Positions 34,971 to 44,600 of a stretch of DNA of 64,000 bases are shown here, one piece after another. The stretch is from Pseudomonas sp. (GTDB lineage Bacteria; Pseudomonadota; Gammaproteobacteria; Pseudomonadales; Pseudomonadaceae), in the NCBI GenBank assembly GCA_007713455.1, contig VMRT01000002.1, forward strand, positions 474,805 through 538,804, given 5' to 3'. The notes beneath the pieces were generated by a model. The model was not told where the DNA came from and ran no database searches. It worked only from the letters and a program-made list of their open reading frames with translations. Position numbers and translations under genes: made by a program. Numbering within the stretch: position 1 is the first letter of the stretch; the number at the start of each line of letters is the position of its first letter.

Positions 34971-35192
34971 ATGCCAAATCTGGTACTGGATATCGCGCTG
35001 TCCGCCGAACGAATGAAGGCGGTCTACCAGGGCCATGCGAATCGAGTCCTGATTCGAAGTCGCGACGGCACGCGAGTCAGCTTGCCGGCGCATCATCTGC
35101 GCCCGTTTCTGACCCACGAAGGGATATATGGTTCCTTCGAGCTCGAATTCGCTGAGCAGGGACAATTGCTGCGTTTGCGGCGTCTGCAATAG
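34971..35192 (+). CDS. DUF2835 family protein
   Basis: A 73-residue protein matching the DUF2835 pattern: a start with Ile/Leu strands, YQGHANRVLIRSRDGTRVSLPAHHLRPFL, then GIYGSFELEF. It is a small beta-rich protein of unknown function found in gammaproteobacteria. GAGGAG lies before the ATG. It stands just upstream of pyrD. Confidence 0.85.
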   Translation: MPNLVLDIALSAERMKAVYQGHANRVLIRSRDGTRVSLPAHHLRPFLTHEGIYGSFELEFAEQGQLLRLRRLQ

Positions 35193-35263
35193 ACCCGTCG
35201 GTCGGTGCGCTCGACCGGCCTATTTCCTCACTGGCGGCAGCGGCTGAAGCCCTCTCGGGCTGC

Positions 35264-35269
35264 TATACT
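35264..35269 (+). promoter_or_regulatory. Probable -10 element of pyrD
   Basis: TATACT lies 35 bases before the pyrD start in an otherwise GC-rich stretch. No good -35 hexamer is visible. Confidence 0.45.
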
Positions 35270-35303
35270 CCGCGTCCACATTTACCGAGACCTTAGGCTG
35301 CGT

Positions 35304-36335
35304 ATGTATAACCTGGCCCGCCAGCTATTGTTCAAGTTATCTCCGGAAACTTCCCATGAACTTTCCCTCGAGCTGATTGGCGCCGGTGGCCGTCTCGGGC
35401 TCAATGCAATGCTCGGCAAAGCGCCAGCAAGTCTTCCTGTTCACGTGATGGGGCTCGATTTCCCCAATCCAGTCGGCCTGGCAGCAGGGTTGGACAAGAA
35501 CGGCGAAGCCATTCGCGGAATGTCGCAGCTGGGCTTCGGTTTCATCGAAGTGGGAACCGTGACGCCGCGCCCGCAGCCAGGCAACCCCAAGCCACGGATA
35601 TTTCGCCTGCCCGAGGCCGAGGCGATCATCAATCGCATGGGTTTCAATAACCATGGTGTAGATGCGCTGCTGGCTCGGGTAGAGGCCGCCAGGTTCAAGG
35701 GCATCCTCGGTATCAACATCGGCAAGAATTTCGATACGCCTGTCGAGCGCGCCGAGGAGGACTACCTGCTCTGCCTGGACAAGGTCTATCACCACGCAAG
35801 CTACGTCACCGTCAACGTCAGTTCGCCGAACACGCCTGGCTTGCGCAGCCTGCAGTTCGGCGACTCGCTCAAGCATTTGCTCGATGCGTTGCGACTGCGC
35901 CGTGAGGATCTGGAGATCATGCATGGCAAGCGCGTGCCGCTTGCGATCAAGATCGCTCCGGACATGACCGACGAAGAAACCGCTCTGGTGGGCGAGGCGG
36001 TATTCCAGGCCGGGATGGACGCGATCATCGCCACCAACACTACCCTTGGCCGAGAAGGCGTTGCCGGCTTGGCTCATGCTGACGAAGCTGGTGGCCTGTC
36101 TGGTGCGCCCGTTCGGGAGAAGAGCACGCACACGGTCAGGGTGCTGGCACAGACGCTAGGCGGACGGCTGCCGATCATTGCCGTGGGCGGCATCACCGAG
36201 GGCAGGCACGCGGCAGAGAAGATCGAGGCGGGTGCCAGCCTGGTTCAGTTGTATTCAGGTTTCATCTACAAGGGACCGGCATTGATCCGCGAGGCGGTGG
36301 ATGCCATCGCGGCGCTGCGTTCAAAAGCGCATTGA
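35304..36335 (+). CDS. pyrD: Dihydroorotate dehydrogenase (quinone), class 2
   Basis: A 343-residue FMN enzyme of pyrimidine synthesis that oxidises dihydroorotate to orotate and passes electrons to quinone. The N-terminal amphipathic helix used for membrane contact is present ([12 protein letters not shown]). Signature segments include [13 protein letters not shown], the catalytic-loop [15 protein letters not shown] and the C-terminal [19 protein letters not shown] phosphate-binding part. The start at 35304 gives the usual length; a longer in-frame start would add non-homologous residues. Confidence 0.96.
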   Translation: MYNLARQLLFKLSPETSHELSLELIGAGGRLGLNAMLGKAPASLPVHVMGLDFPNPVGLAAGLDKNGEAIRGMSQLGFGFIEVGTVTPRPQPGNPKPRIFRLPEAEAIINRMGFNNHGVDALLARVEAARFKGILGINIGKNFDTPVERAEEDYLLCLDKVYHHASYVTVNVSSPNTPGLRSLQFGDSLKHLLDALRLRREDLEIMHGKRVPLAIKIAPDMTDEETALVGEAVFQAGMDAIIATNTTLGREGVAGLAHADEAGGLSGAPVREKSTHTVRVLAQTLGGRLPIIAVGGITEGRHAAEKIEAGASLVQLYSGFIYKGPALIREAVDAIAALRSKAH

Positions 36336-36347
36336 TGATTGCCCGGA

Positions 36348-36370
36348 AGGGGCTCCTGTTGGGAGCCCCT
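36348..36370. terminator. Possible terminator between pyrD and rmf
   Basis: AGGGGCTCC pairs with GGAGCCCCT over a short loop between convergent genes. There is no clear T run, so this is a strong hairpin of uncertain terminator activity. Confidence 0.45.
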
Positions 36371-36429
36371 GGGCTTCTCGCCCGCCGCCCGGGTGGGGCG
36401 CGCTATATCAAGTCGGGTGGATCGGTGAA

Positions 36430-36645
36430 TTAGCCGACCGCGTGAAGTTCGTTGAGTCTATGCAGACCGGCCGTGCCGGTCAGACCATCCCAGTTGTCGC
36501 CGCGACCCTCCCGCCAGCCGTTAATCCAGGCTTGGCGAACATTGGGATGGGAAAAAGGACAGAGGTCGCGAGATTTGCCATGTATGCCGTGCTGATAACC
36601 GCGTAGAAATGCTCGTTCCATCGGATCACGCTTGAGTCTTCTCAT
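36430..36645 (-). CDS. rmf: Ribosome modulation factor
   Basis: A 71-residue basic protein matching RMF: MRRLKRDPMERAFLRGYQ at the N-terminus, then CPFSHPNVRQAWINGWREGR. It dimerises 70S ribosomes into inactive 100S particles in stationary phase. GAGGG precedes the ATG. It is convergent with pyrD, as in other pseudomonads. Confidence 0.95.
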   Translation of the reverse strand: MRRLKRDPMERAFLRGYQHGIHGKSRDLCPFSHPNVRQAWINGWREGRGDNWDGLTGTAGLHRLNELHAVG

Positions 36646-37004
36646 TGGGTATTGCCCTCAGTGGTTGACTGGTGTTCCTGTGGCCTCATGGCGAGGCCGG
36701 GCAGATAGACTGCCAATGAAGCGCGCTGCCGGCGTGGCGCGCTTCGCCGGCACCATTGCGATGTCGGCCTGAGGTGAGTTCTAACGCAATGCTGAAGACG
36801 CTGGAATGATCGTTTTGTCATAAGTAGGTAACGAATCTATGGTTCTACCCATAAGCCTGAAAGGGCAAGGGATGCGAAGTGCACTGCTTGGCCACTTCTG
36901 CATGATTGCAACCATGATGTTTGTAACCTCTTTCTAATTTTCTTTGCTGGGCCTGTTCCGACGAAAGGGTCGCGACGGTCCGAAGCACCTTTTGTGGAAA
37001 CTCC
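36646..37004. other. Non-coding stretch between rmf and rlmKL
   Basis: These 359 bp separate two divergent genes. I see no supported ORF and no strong hairpin. The right half (about 36780-36950) is visibly AT-richer than the surroundings, which suits promoters for both genes, but no confident -10/-35 pair can be named. Confidence 0.6.
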
Positions 37005-39185
37005 ATGACCGACCGCCATGAACTGATCCTGACCTGTCCCAAGGGACTCGAAGGCCTGCTGCTCGAGGAAGCCACCGCGCTTGGACTGGAGGAGAGTCGC
37101 GAGCAGACATCCGCGATTCGCGGCTTCGGTACGCTGGAGGTGGCCTACCGGCTCTGCCTATGGTCGCGCCTGGCCAATCGCGTGCTGTTGGTGATCAGCC
37201 GTTTTCCCACTGTAGACGCCGAGACGCTTTACCAAGGGGTTCACGCCGTCGACTGGGCTGACCATCTGCAGCCTGCCGGCAGCCTGGCAGTGGAGTTCAG
37301 TGGTCGTGGCTCGGGCATCGACAACACCCATTTCGGTGCGCTCAAGGTCAAGGACGCCATCGTGGATCGGCTGCGAACCGCATCTGGCGAGAGGCCCAGC
37401 ATCGACAAGCTCGATCCTGATCTGCGCGTGCATCTGCGCCTCGACAAGGGGCAAGCGGTGCTTTCGCTCGACCTCTCCGGGCACAGCCTGCACCAGCGTG
37501 GCTATCGACTGCAGCAGGGTGCAGCGCCGCTCAAGGAAAACCTTGCTGCCGCGATCCTGATGCGTGCCGGCTGGCCACGTATCGCCGCTGCTGGTGGCGC
37601 GTTGACAGATCCCATGTGCGGCGTCGGCACCTTTCTTGTCGAAGGGGCGATGATGGCGGCGGACATCGCGCCGAACCTCAAGCGCGAGCGTTGGGGTTTC
37701 AGTGCCTGGCTGGGGCACGTACCCGCGCTGTGGTCGCGACTGCATGCCGAAGCTCAGGCACGGGCAGAGGTTGGCTTGGCCAAGCCGCCCTTATGGATTC
37801 GCGGCTATGAGGCCGATCCGCGGCTGATCCAGCCGGGACGCAACAACATCGAACGCGCTGGGCTGGCCGGCTGGATCAAGGTCTACCAGGGTGATGTCGG
37901 CGACTTCGAGCCGCGCCCGGACCAGAATCAGAAGGGCTTGGTGATCTGCAATCCGCCCTATGGTGAGCGCCTCGGCGACGAGGCGAGCCTTCTCTATCTC
38001 TACCAGAACCTCGGCGAACGCCTGCGCCAGGCCTGCCTGGGCTGGGAAGCCGCGGTATTCACCGCCGCGCCGGATCTCGGCAAGCGCATGGGCATCCGCA
38101 GTCACAAGCAGTACGCGTTCTGGAACGGTGCGCTGCCGTGCAAGCTGCTGCTGATCAAGGTCGAGCTGGATCAGTTCGTGACAGGTCAGCGCGGCGCCGG
38201 CCATGAGGAACATTTACAGCAGCAGGTGCCGGTCGAGCAGGCACGCCTCAGCGAAGGCGGGCAGATGTTCGCCAATCGCCTACAGAAGAATCTGCGTCAG
38301 CTCGGCAAATGGGCGCGTCGTGAGGGTATCGAATGCTACCGGCTATACGACGCGGACATGCCTGAGTACGCCCTGGCGATCGATCTGTACGGTGACTGGG
38401 TGCACGTGCAGGAGTATGCGCCGCCGCGCTCCATTGATCCGGAGAAGGCCCAGGTGCGCCTGCTCGATGCATTGGCTGCCATACCGCAAGCACTGGGCAT
38501 TCCACGCGAGAAGGTGGTGGTAAAGCGCCGCGAGCGCCAGACGGGAACGCGCCAGTATGAGCGTCAGGCCAGTCAGGGCGAGTTTCTCGAAGTGACCGAG
38601 GGCGGCGTCAAGCTGCTGGTGAATCTCACCGATTATCTGGATACCGGTCTGTTCCTCGATCATCGCCCATTGCGCCTGCGCATTCAGCGTGAAGCGACCG
38701 GCAAGCGTTTCCTCAACCTGTTCTGCTATACCGCAACCGCCACGGTTCATGCAGCCAAGGGCGGTGCGCGCAGCACCACCAGCGTCGACCTGTCGAAAAC
38801 CTATCTGGACTGGGCGCGTCGCAATCTCTCGTTGAATGGCCTTTCGGATCGCCAGCGCCTGGAACAGGGCGACGTGATGGCCTGGCTGGAAGAGGACCGT
38901 GGTGAGTACGACCTGATCTTCATCGACCCGCCGACGTTCTCCAATTCCAAGCGCATGGAAGGCGTGTTCGACGTACAGCGGGACCATCAGGCGCTGCTCG
39001 ATCTGGCGATGGCTCGATTGGCGACGGGCGGAGCGCTGTATTTCTCCAACAACTTCCGCAAATTCGTGCTGGATGCCAGCCTGAGCGACCGCTATGCCGT
39101 AGAGGAAATCAGCAGCGCAACGCTGGACGAGGATTTCCGTCGTAACCCCCGGATCCACCGCGCCTGGAAATTCCAGGCGCGGTGA
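37005..39185 (+). CDS. rlmKL: 23S rRNA methyltransferase RlmKL (m2G2445 and m7G2069)
   Basis: A 726-residue fusion of two methyltransferases. The N-terminal half has a THUMP domain and an RlmL-type catalytic domain with TDPMCGVGTFLVEGA and the NPPYGER motif near residues 320-328. The C-terminal half is RlmK-like, with LDHRPLRLRI, FLNLFCYTATATVHAAKGG and IDPPTFSNSKRM. It modifies G2445 and G2069 of 23S rRNA in the peptidyl-transferase region. The ribosome site is weak. Confidence 0.95.
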   Translation: MTDRHELILTCPKGLEGLLLEEATALGLEESREQTSAIRGFGTLEVAYRLCLWSRLANRVLLVISRFPTVDAETLYQGVHAVDWADHLQPAGSLAVEFSGRGSGIDNTHFGALKVKDAIVDRLRTASGERPSIDKLDPDLRVHLRLDKGQAVLSLDLSGHSLHQRGYRLQQGAAPLKENLAAAILMRAGWPRIAAAGGALTDPMCGVGTFLVEGAMMAADIAPNLKRERWGFSAWLGHVPALWSRLHAEAQARAEVGLAKPPLWIRGYEADPRLIQPGRNNIERAGLAGWIKVYQGDVGDFEPRPDQNQKGLVICNPPYGERLGDEASLLYLYQNLGERLRQACLGWEAAVFTAAPDLGKRMGIRSHKQYAFWNGALPCKLLLIKVELDQFVTGQRGAGHEEHLQQQVPVEQARLSEGGQMFANRLQKNLRQLGKWARREGIECYRLYDADMPEYALAIDLYGDWVHVQEYAPPRSIDPEKAQVRLLDALAAIPQALGIPREKVVVKRRERQTGTRQYERQASQGEFLEVTEGGVKLLVNLTDYLDTGLFLDHRPLRLRIQREATGKRFLNLFCYTATATVHAAKGGARSTTSVDLSKTYLDWARRNLSLNGLSDRQRLEQGDVMAWLEEDRGEYDLIFIDPPTFSNSKRMEGVFDVQRDHQALLDLAMARLATGGALYFSNNFRKFVLDASLSDRYAVEEISSATLDEDFRRNPRIHRAWKFQAR

Positions 39186-39200
39186 TCATCCGGTGATATA

Positions 39201-39220
39201 GGCGGGCCGTTCGGCCTGCC
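39201..39220. terminator. Hairpin between convergent rlmKL and dacB
   Basis: An 8-bp stem, GGCGGGCC with GGCCTGCC (one G-U pair), around a GTTC loop lies in the 45-bp gap between two convergent genes. It has no T run. It probably ends or stabilises both transcripts. Confidence 0.45.
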
Positions 39221-39230
39221 TGAGTCACCA

Positions 39231-40688
39231 TCAGCGTTGTGCGGTGTTCTGGTTGTGCTGACCGTAGAGGCTGACCAGCACCTGATCGAGAATCGAGGCT
39301 GCGCCCCATGGGCGGGGATGGTTCAGGATCGCCACGACTGCCCAGACATTGCCGTCGCCGTCACGGCTGTAACCTGCGATGGCGCGCACGGTGTTCAGGG
39401 TTCCCGTCTTGAGGTGCGCCTTTCCGGCGATAGGTGTATTGCGCAGGCGCTTGCGCATGGTGCCGTCCACGGCGGCCAATGGCATCGACGAAATGAACTC
39501 GGCCGAGTAAGGGCTGCGCCAGGCGGCCTGCAGCAAGCTCCCCAGCTCGCGTGCGCTGACGCGTTCGGCGCGGGAAAGCCCGGAGCCGTTCTCGATCACC
39601 AGATGCGGCGAGATGAGCCCCTTCTTGGCCAGCCACTGGCGGATGACCCGCTGTGCCGCTTTGGCGTCATCGGCATCCGCTTCGTTACGGAGTTCGGCGC
39701 CGAGGCTCAGAAACAGCTGCTTGGCCATGGTGTTGTTGCTGTACTTGTTGATGTCTCGAATGATCTCGGTGAGATCCGGCGAATAGGCCCTCGCCAACAG
39801 TCTTGCTTTGTCAGGCACCTGGGCCACACGGTCGATGCCGAGAATGCTGCCGCCGAGCTCGGCCCAGATAGCACGCACCGCGCCGGCGGCATAGCGCTGG
39901 TGATCGAGCAGTGAAAGGTAGGTCTGTGCGCTGCAGCCGTCGGCGAGTTTGCCGGTGACCACGACGGTCACGCCATCCCCATCCGCAACCGGGTTGTAGA
40001 GCACGTCCGGCCAGCCTGGGCATTTGCCTGCGGGCAGCGCTTTGACCCGGTTGTCTATTCGAATGCTGGCGATCGGCGGCTCGACTGCGATGTTCACCTT
40101 TCCGCCATCGTTGCGGACGATGAAGCGCAGCGCCTTGAGGTTGACCAGTAGTGAGTCGGGACCAACTAGAAAGGGCTTGTTCTTGTCATTGCCGTCGTCA
40201 TCGAAGACGGGCAGGTCGGGCTGGACGAAATGGCTGCGATCGAGCACCAGGTCGCCAGTGACCTTGGTGACTCCGTTGGCACGCAAATCTCGCAGCAGCA
40301 GCCAGAGCTTCTCCATGTTCAGTTTCGGGTCGCCGCCGCCCTTGAGGTAGAGATTGCCGTTGAGGGTGCCGTCCACCAGCGGGCCGTCGGCATAGAACTC
40401 GGTCTTCCACTGGTGGTTGGGGCCGAGCAGTTCGAGGGCGGCGTAGGTGGTAACCAGCTTCATGGTGGAGGCGGGGTTGACCGATACGTCGGCGTTGACG
40501 AACGTCGGTGCGGCGTCACCGGTCAGTGGCAGCATGACTACGGACAGTGCGTCGCTGCTGATCTTGTTGGCTTTCAGTGCCTGTTCGACGCGCGGTGGCA
40601 GTGTCTGGTTCACCCCGGCTGCCTGGGCTGGCAGGGTCAAGGGCAGGGCGAAGATGGCTAAGGTGATGCCGCGGAGGATGGAGCTCAT
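39231..40688 (-). CDS. dacB: D-Ala-D-Ala carboxypeptidase/endopeptidase (PBP4 family)
   Basis: A 485-residue periplasmic S13 peptidase acting on peptidoglycan. The signal peptide MSSILRGITLAIFALPLTLPAQA is followed by the serine motif S74-T-M-K77, the SNN motif in YSNNTMAKQ and the KTG motif in LKTGTLN. The start at 40688 was chosen because it begins the signal peptide directly. A start at 40742 also has a GGGAA site but would add 18 residues before the signal. Confidence 0.93.
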   Translation of the reverse strand: MSSILRGITLAIFALPLTLPAQAAGVNQTLPPRVEQALKANKISSDALSVVMLPLTGDAAPTFVNADVSVNPASTMKLVTTYAALELLGPNHQWKTEFYADGPLVDGTLNGNLYLKGGGDPKLNMEKLWLLLRDLRANGVTKVTGDLVLDRSHFVQPDLPVFDDDGNDKNKPFLVGPDSLLVNLKALRFIVRNDGGKVNIAVEPPIASIRIDNRVKALPAGKCPGWPDVLYNPVADGDGVTVVVTGKLADGCSAQTYLSLLDHQRYAAGAVRAIWAELGGSILGIDRVAQVPDKARLLARAYSPDLTEIIRDINKYSNNTMAKQLFLSLGAELRNEADADDAKAAQRVIRQWLAKKGLISPHLVIENGSGLSRAERVSARELGSLLQAAWRSPYSAEFISSMPLAAVDGTMRKRLRNTPIAGKAHLKTGTLNTVRAIAGYSRDGDGNVWAVVAILNHPRPWGAASILDQVLVSLYGQHNQNTAQR

Positions 40689-40964
40689 CGTACGAGCGCC
40701 TCTGGGCAAACACAGGGAGCTGCTGGCGGTTTGATTTGGCATGTGTTTCCCACTGCTCTTAGGGAACGAATGCGGGCCATTATGCCCGTGCTGTAGAGGC
40801 GTCGTGCCTCTATCCGATAAGCGTAGCTGCGGTACACAGGTTACTGCAAAGACAGATGCGCACCAGGCTGCGATGAGCTCAACCGCTGCTGTCGGTCATC
40901 GCCTTGGCGCGGGGTTGCTGTTAGAGTGCGCGCCGTCATCAAGTAGAAAAAGGATCGCCCCCAA

Positions 40965-41309
40965 ATGGCTACCAATCGTTCGCGTCGCCTGCGTAAGAAA
41001 CTCTGTGTCGATGAGTTCCAGGAGCTCGGCTTCGAGGTCAATCTCACCTACCGCGAAGGTATCGAAAGCAAGGCTGTGGACGACTTCCTCGAAGCTTTTA
41101 TCAGCGAAGCGATGGAAGCCAATGAACTCGGCTATATCGGTGGTGAAGACTACGGTTTTGTCTGCCTCGGCCGTCGCGGCTCGGTCAGCGAAGAGCAGCG
41201 TGCGAAAGTCGACGCCTGGTTGAAAGGCCGCAGCGAGCTGGCTGAGTACAGTGTCAGCCCGCTGATGGACGTGTGGTATCCGGAAAACCCGATCAGGGCT
41301 GAGAAGTAG
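40965..41309 (+). CDS. yggL: YggL family 50S-associated protein
   Basis: A 114-residue protein of the YggL (DUF469) family, with the typical RSRRLRKKLCVDEFQELGF start and GGEDYGFV segment. Homologues bind the 50S ribosomal subunit. AGGA lies before the ATG. Its end overlaps the convergent FUSC gene by 17 bases. Confidence 0.9.
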   Translation: MATNRSRRLRKKLCVDEFQELGFEVNLTYREGIESKAVDDFLEAFISEAMEANELGYIGGEDYGFVCLGRRGSVSEEQRAKVDAWLKGRSELAEYSVSPLMDVWYPENPIRAEK

Positions 41310-42387
41310 TCTCTTCGTCTGATCGTTGCGATGCTGCCCGCTGGGCCTTCCTGCGCGAACGCCTGGCCAGCAGCATCTGCAACACGTGCATCAGTGTTGC
41401 GATGAATAGCGCCACAGCTACACCGATGGCAGCATTGATGAGCCGTATCTGCGGCAGGTTCCAGTCCTGGGCCAGCGTCTCTGCCAGCAGCAGGAACAGC
41501 AGCGTGGTCTGCAGGACGAATAGCCCATAGTGATTCGCCTGAAACGCTCTGCCCAGCACGATAAGCGGCAGCAGGATCATCACCATCAGTGGCGGGTCGG
41601 CCAGGCCGTGGCCAATGTAGATCAGTATGGCCGCAGCCGCCAATATTCCCAGGCTGGCCTGTAGCGCCCGCACCAGACTCCGCTCCAGATCCATCTGCAG
41701 CGTGGTGAACACCGCCAGCGTCAACCAGTAGCCTCTTGGCAGTTCAGCCATATTCACAATTACCCCACCCAATGCTCCGGCCAGGGTGTAGGTCAGGGCG
41801 TGCACACGCCATTGCCGGATCGGCGTTCGGCGAGCGTGCCTGCGCAGCACCCGCAGGATGCTCATCAGCCGCGGCATATATGGCCACATGCGCAGCCCAT
41901 GCATCCCCCGCAGGCCGAAGGCGAGCAAGGTCACCCAGAGCCCGCCGAGCGCGAAAAGAAAGGCTATGGCGTACGGGTTGTTGAAATCGCCAATGCCGTG
42001 CTGCCCTTGGCCGAGGCAGAGGCAGATCGCCAGACCGATACCGAGCTTTCCCGCTTCGCTGCCGTAGCGCTGTAACCAGGCCAGCAGCAGGCCGTAGAAG
42101 GCGAAAAGACCGAGACTGATCAATGGATGAGTTGCCGACCAGAAGCCCAGTCCGGCACTCCCGGCGCCCAACGCGATGAGTAACAGCATGCGCAGCATGC
42201 CGAAGCGATGAAGTGGGTTGGCCTTGGCCGCCTGAAAGGCGCCGACCGTTGCCCAGAGGAAGCCGGGATGGCCGCTGAACAGCCCCAGCAGCAACGGCAA
42301 GGCGCAACCAAAGCCGGCCACCATGGCAGCGCCCCAGGCGGGGCGCGCGGGGTGCCAGTGGATGCTTTGCCGCAGCAGGCGCTTCAT
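41293..42387 (-). CDS. FUSC-family inner-membrane protein
   Basis: A protein of about 364 residues with two clusters of hydrophobic helices (about residues 20-165 and 205-340) separated by a basic segment. This is the pattern of fusaric-acid-resistance and aromatic-acid efflux inner-membrane components. It lacks the large cytosolic domain of full-length members. The ATG at 42387 follows the dgt stop by a few bases; a TTG at 42396 that overlaps the stop is the alternative. The substrate is unknown. Confidence 0.8.
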   Translation of the reverse strand: MKRLLRQSIHWHPARPAWGAAMVAGFGCALPLLLGLFSGHPGFLWATVGAFQAAKANPLHRFGMLRMLLLIALGAGSAGLGFWSATHPLISLGLFAFYGLLLAWLQRYGSEAGKLGIGLAICLCLGQGQHGIGDFNNPYAIAFLFALGGLWVTLLAFGLRGMHGLRMWPYMPRLMSILRVLRRHARRTPIRQWRVHALTYTLAGALGGVIVNMAELPRGYWLTLAVFTTLQMDLERSLVRALQASLGILAAAAILIYIGHGLADPPLMVMILLPLIVLGRAFQANHYGLFVLQTTLLFLLLAETLAQDWNLPQIRLINAAIGVAVALFIATLMHVLQMLLARRSRRKAQRAASQRSDEETTSQP

Positions 42388-42392
42388 GTGGG

Positions 42393-43745
42393 TCAAACCG
42401 GGCTGGAGCGGCCGGTCATCTCGCCGGCCATCTCCGTGGCGTAGCTATCGGTCATGCCTGCGATGAAGTCGATCATGCGCAGGAACGACTGGTAGAGCGG
42501 TAGCTCGGGCGAGGGCGCGCTGCGTCCGAGCAGGTCGAGGATCCGCTGATTCTTGAACGAGGGGGTGCCGCCGCGATGTTGTTCCAGTGCTGCGCCGCAA
42601 AATGCATTGAGCAGTATTTCCAGCGTGGTGTAGGCGCCAATCTCGTGCAGGGTTTTGCGCTTGTCCTGAAAAATCTTCTGCCGTGCCATCGCCTTCGCCT
42701 GCAGCACGCACTCTTTGGCCGGCCCATGCATATGTTCGACCAGGTCACCGTGCAACTCGCCACGAAGCAGGTTGCTCTGCTGCTCGACGAAGGCACCAGC
42801 GGCCGCATTGGTCAGGTGTTCGATCGCCTTGCCGCGCAGAATGGCCAGTTTGCGCCGCCTTGAATCCCGCGGGCCCAGCTGACGATAGGTTTCCGGAATG
42901 TCATCGCCCACCAGAGCCAGTAACAGCGCTTCAACTTCCGAATATTCCAGCAGCTCCATCTCGAGGCCGTCTTCCAGGTCGATCAGGCCGTAACAGATGT
43001 CGTCTGCTGCCTCCATGAGATAAACCAGAGGATGGCGAGCCCAGCGTTGCTCAGCGACGTTGGGTAGGTTCAGCTTCTGTGCGATCTGCTCGAGCAGTGG
43101 CTGCTCATTCTGATAGCACCCGAATTTGTGCTTCTTGTACCCCAGCGCCTCTGCATGGCGTGAAGTCCAGGGGTACTTGAGATACGTGCCGAGGGTGGCG
43201 TAGGTCAGTCGCGTTCCACCGTCGAACTGGTGGTATTCGAGTTGCGTAAGCACTCGAAATCCCTGTGCGTTGCCTTCGAAGTTGAGAAAGTCCGCGCGTT
43301 GCGCGTCGCTCATATCGTCGAGCCATCCGCGCCCTGCGGCCTGCTGGAACCAGCAGCGAATAGCATCCTCGCCGGAGTGGCCAAAGGGCGGATTGCCAAT
43401 GTCGTGGGCTAAGCAGGCCGACTGGACGATCATGCCAAGGTCGGCCGGGCTGCACCATTCGGGTAGGTCATCGCGCAACACTTCACCGACACGCATGCCG
43501 AGCGAGCGGCCTACGCAGCTCACCTCCAGCGAGTGGGTGAGGCGGGTATGGATGTGATCGTTGCTGGAAACTGGATGAACCTGAGTCTTGCGCCCGAGTC
43601 GGCGAAAGGCACCGGAAAAAATGATGCGGTCATGATCCTTGTGAAAAGGGCTGCGGCCCAACTCGTCGCTACTGTGGGCGGATTTGCCGAGTCGTTCGCG
43701 GGTAAGCAGTGTGTGCCAGTCCAAGGACCATCTCCGTATTGCCAT
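42393..43745 (-). CDS. dgt: dGTPase-like HD-domain triphosphohydrolase
   Basis: A 450-residue HD-superfamily enzyme that probably hydrolyses dNTPs to nucleosides and triphosphate. The metal-binding residues are visible in RLTHSLEV and the [19 protein letters not shown] segment (H...HD). It belongs to the long group of dGTPase-like proteins rather than the strict E. coli Dgt type, so dGTP specificity is not certain. It is followed at once by the FUSC gene. Confidence 0.88.
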   Translation of the reverse strand: MAIRRWSLDWHTLLTRERLGKSAHSSDELGRSPFHKDHDRIIFSGAFRRLGRKTQVHPVSSNDHIHTRLTHSLEVSCVGRSLGMRVGEVLRDDLPEWCSPADLGMIVQSACLAHDIGNPPFGHSGEDAIRCWFQQAAGRGWLDDMSDAQRADFLNFEGNAQGFRVLTQLEYHQFDGGTRLTYATLGTYLKYPWTSRHAEALGYKKHKFGCYQNEQPLLEQIAQKLNLPNVAEQRWARHPLVYLMEAADDICYGLIDLEDGLEMELLEYSEVEALLLALVGDDIPETYRQLGPRDSRRRKLAILRGKAIEHLTNAAAGAFVEQQSNLLRGELHGDLVEHMHGPAKECVLQAKAMARQKIFQDKRKTLHEIGAYTTLEILLNAFCGAALEQHRGGTPSFKNQRILDLLGRSAPSPELPLYQSFLRMIDFIAGMTDSYATEMAGEMTGRSSPV

Positions 43746-43812
43746 TAGCGGGCTGGTGCAAAGCTACCATAACTGCCGAATTGCTGATCGGCACTAGCGA
43801 GTTAGGAGGGAA

Positions 43813-43861
43813 CACATTCAGGGAATGTGCCAACGTACCCGCGGATGGCCGTGGGCACGTT
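43813..43861. other. Two adjacent hairpins between the yqj-like operon and dgt
   Basis: Hairpin A pairs CACATTC (43813-43819) with GAATGTG (43823-43829). Hairpin B pairs AACGT and CCCGCGG (43832-43844) with CCGTGGG and ACGTT (43849-43861), with one A/C mismatch. No T run follows on either strand. They could end the upstream operon or shape the dgt leader. Confidence 0.6.
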
Positions 43862-43888
43862 CTGTTCTAGTCAGGCAGGTGGTTGGCG

Positions 43889-44209
43889 CTAGTGCAGCTT
43901 TCCCCTCAGCCGTTGCTGACCCTTGATTAGCGGATACAGCGTCAGCGCCACACGAGCAAGTTTCCCCACTTTTCCCATCCTGCGTCCGAACAGCGCGAGT
44001 ACGACTGTCGCGGCGATCATCATCGGTCCCTTGCCGGAACTGTGTTCGCTGGATGATCGACGCGAACTTACGAAGCTCTTCATCTGCTGCAGTGGATGTG
44101 AAAGGGGCTGCGCGTGATAGAGCATCTGTTGACGGTGCATTTCCATGCGCAGTCGCACCAGATCCTTGCGCATGCTCAGATCATTCGATGTGCTCAACGG
44201 TTGGCTCAT
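43889..44209 (-). CDS. YqjK-like protein
   Basis: A 106-residue basic protein with a short hydrophobic segment (about residues 62-75). It is third in an operon whose first two genes encode YqjD/ElaB-like and YqjE-like proteins, so it occupies the YqjK position. The sequence itself is weakly diagnostic. The ATG overlaps the preceding stop (ATGA). Confidence 0.65.
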   Translation of the reverse strand: MSQPLSTSNDLSMRKDLVRLRMEMHRQQMLYHAQPLSHPLQQMKSFVSSRRSSSEHSSGKGPMMIAATVVLALFGRRMGKVGKLARVALTLYPLIKGQQRLRGKLH

Positions 44210-44586
44210 GGCAGTAAACGCTCCCGGTTGCGCTCCAGTTCTTCAAGCGTGGCCTGGAACGGTGCGGCACATTGTTTGGCGAGCGAAGCGGCCCGGCTCA
44301 CGCAGATGATCATCACCACTGCGTAGATCGCGCATAGCGTAAGAATCGCCGCGATGCGATGAGTTTCCCAGAAGGCGATGACGATAGCCGCGGAAAGCCC
44401 AACCAAGATCAGCAGGCCGAGAATCAGGCTGACGCCAGCCAGGAGAAATAGCCGAAAGGTTCGGGCTTTCTCTTCCTGGACCTCTATGCCTACAAGTTCC
44501 AGGTGCCCCTGGAGCAGGCCGACGAATGCGCCGCCCAGCTTCTTAAGCGATGGCTTGGGGGCTTCGGTGCCGGGCTTCGCTTCCAT
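44206..44586 (-). CDS. YqjE-like phage-holin-family membrane protein
   Basis: A protein of 126 residues with two membrane helices (about residues 45-70 and 75-100), a basic N-terminus and a charged C-terminal tail, matching the YqjE/holin 3.6 group. GGGAG lies 8 bases before the ATG at 44586. An upstream ATG at 44601 overlaps the preceding stop but has no ribosome site. The function is unknown; homologues sit in the inner membrane with YqjD. Confidence 0.78.
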   Translation of the reverse strand: MEAKPGTEAPKPSLKKLGGAFVGLLQGHLELVGIEVQEEKARTFRLFLLAGVSLILGLLILVGLSAAIVIAFWETHRIAAILTLCAIYAVVMIICVSRAASLAKQCAAPFQATLEELERNRERLLP

Positions 44587-44600
44587 TGCTGGCTCTCCCA

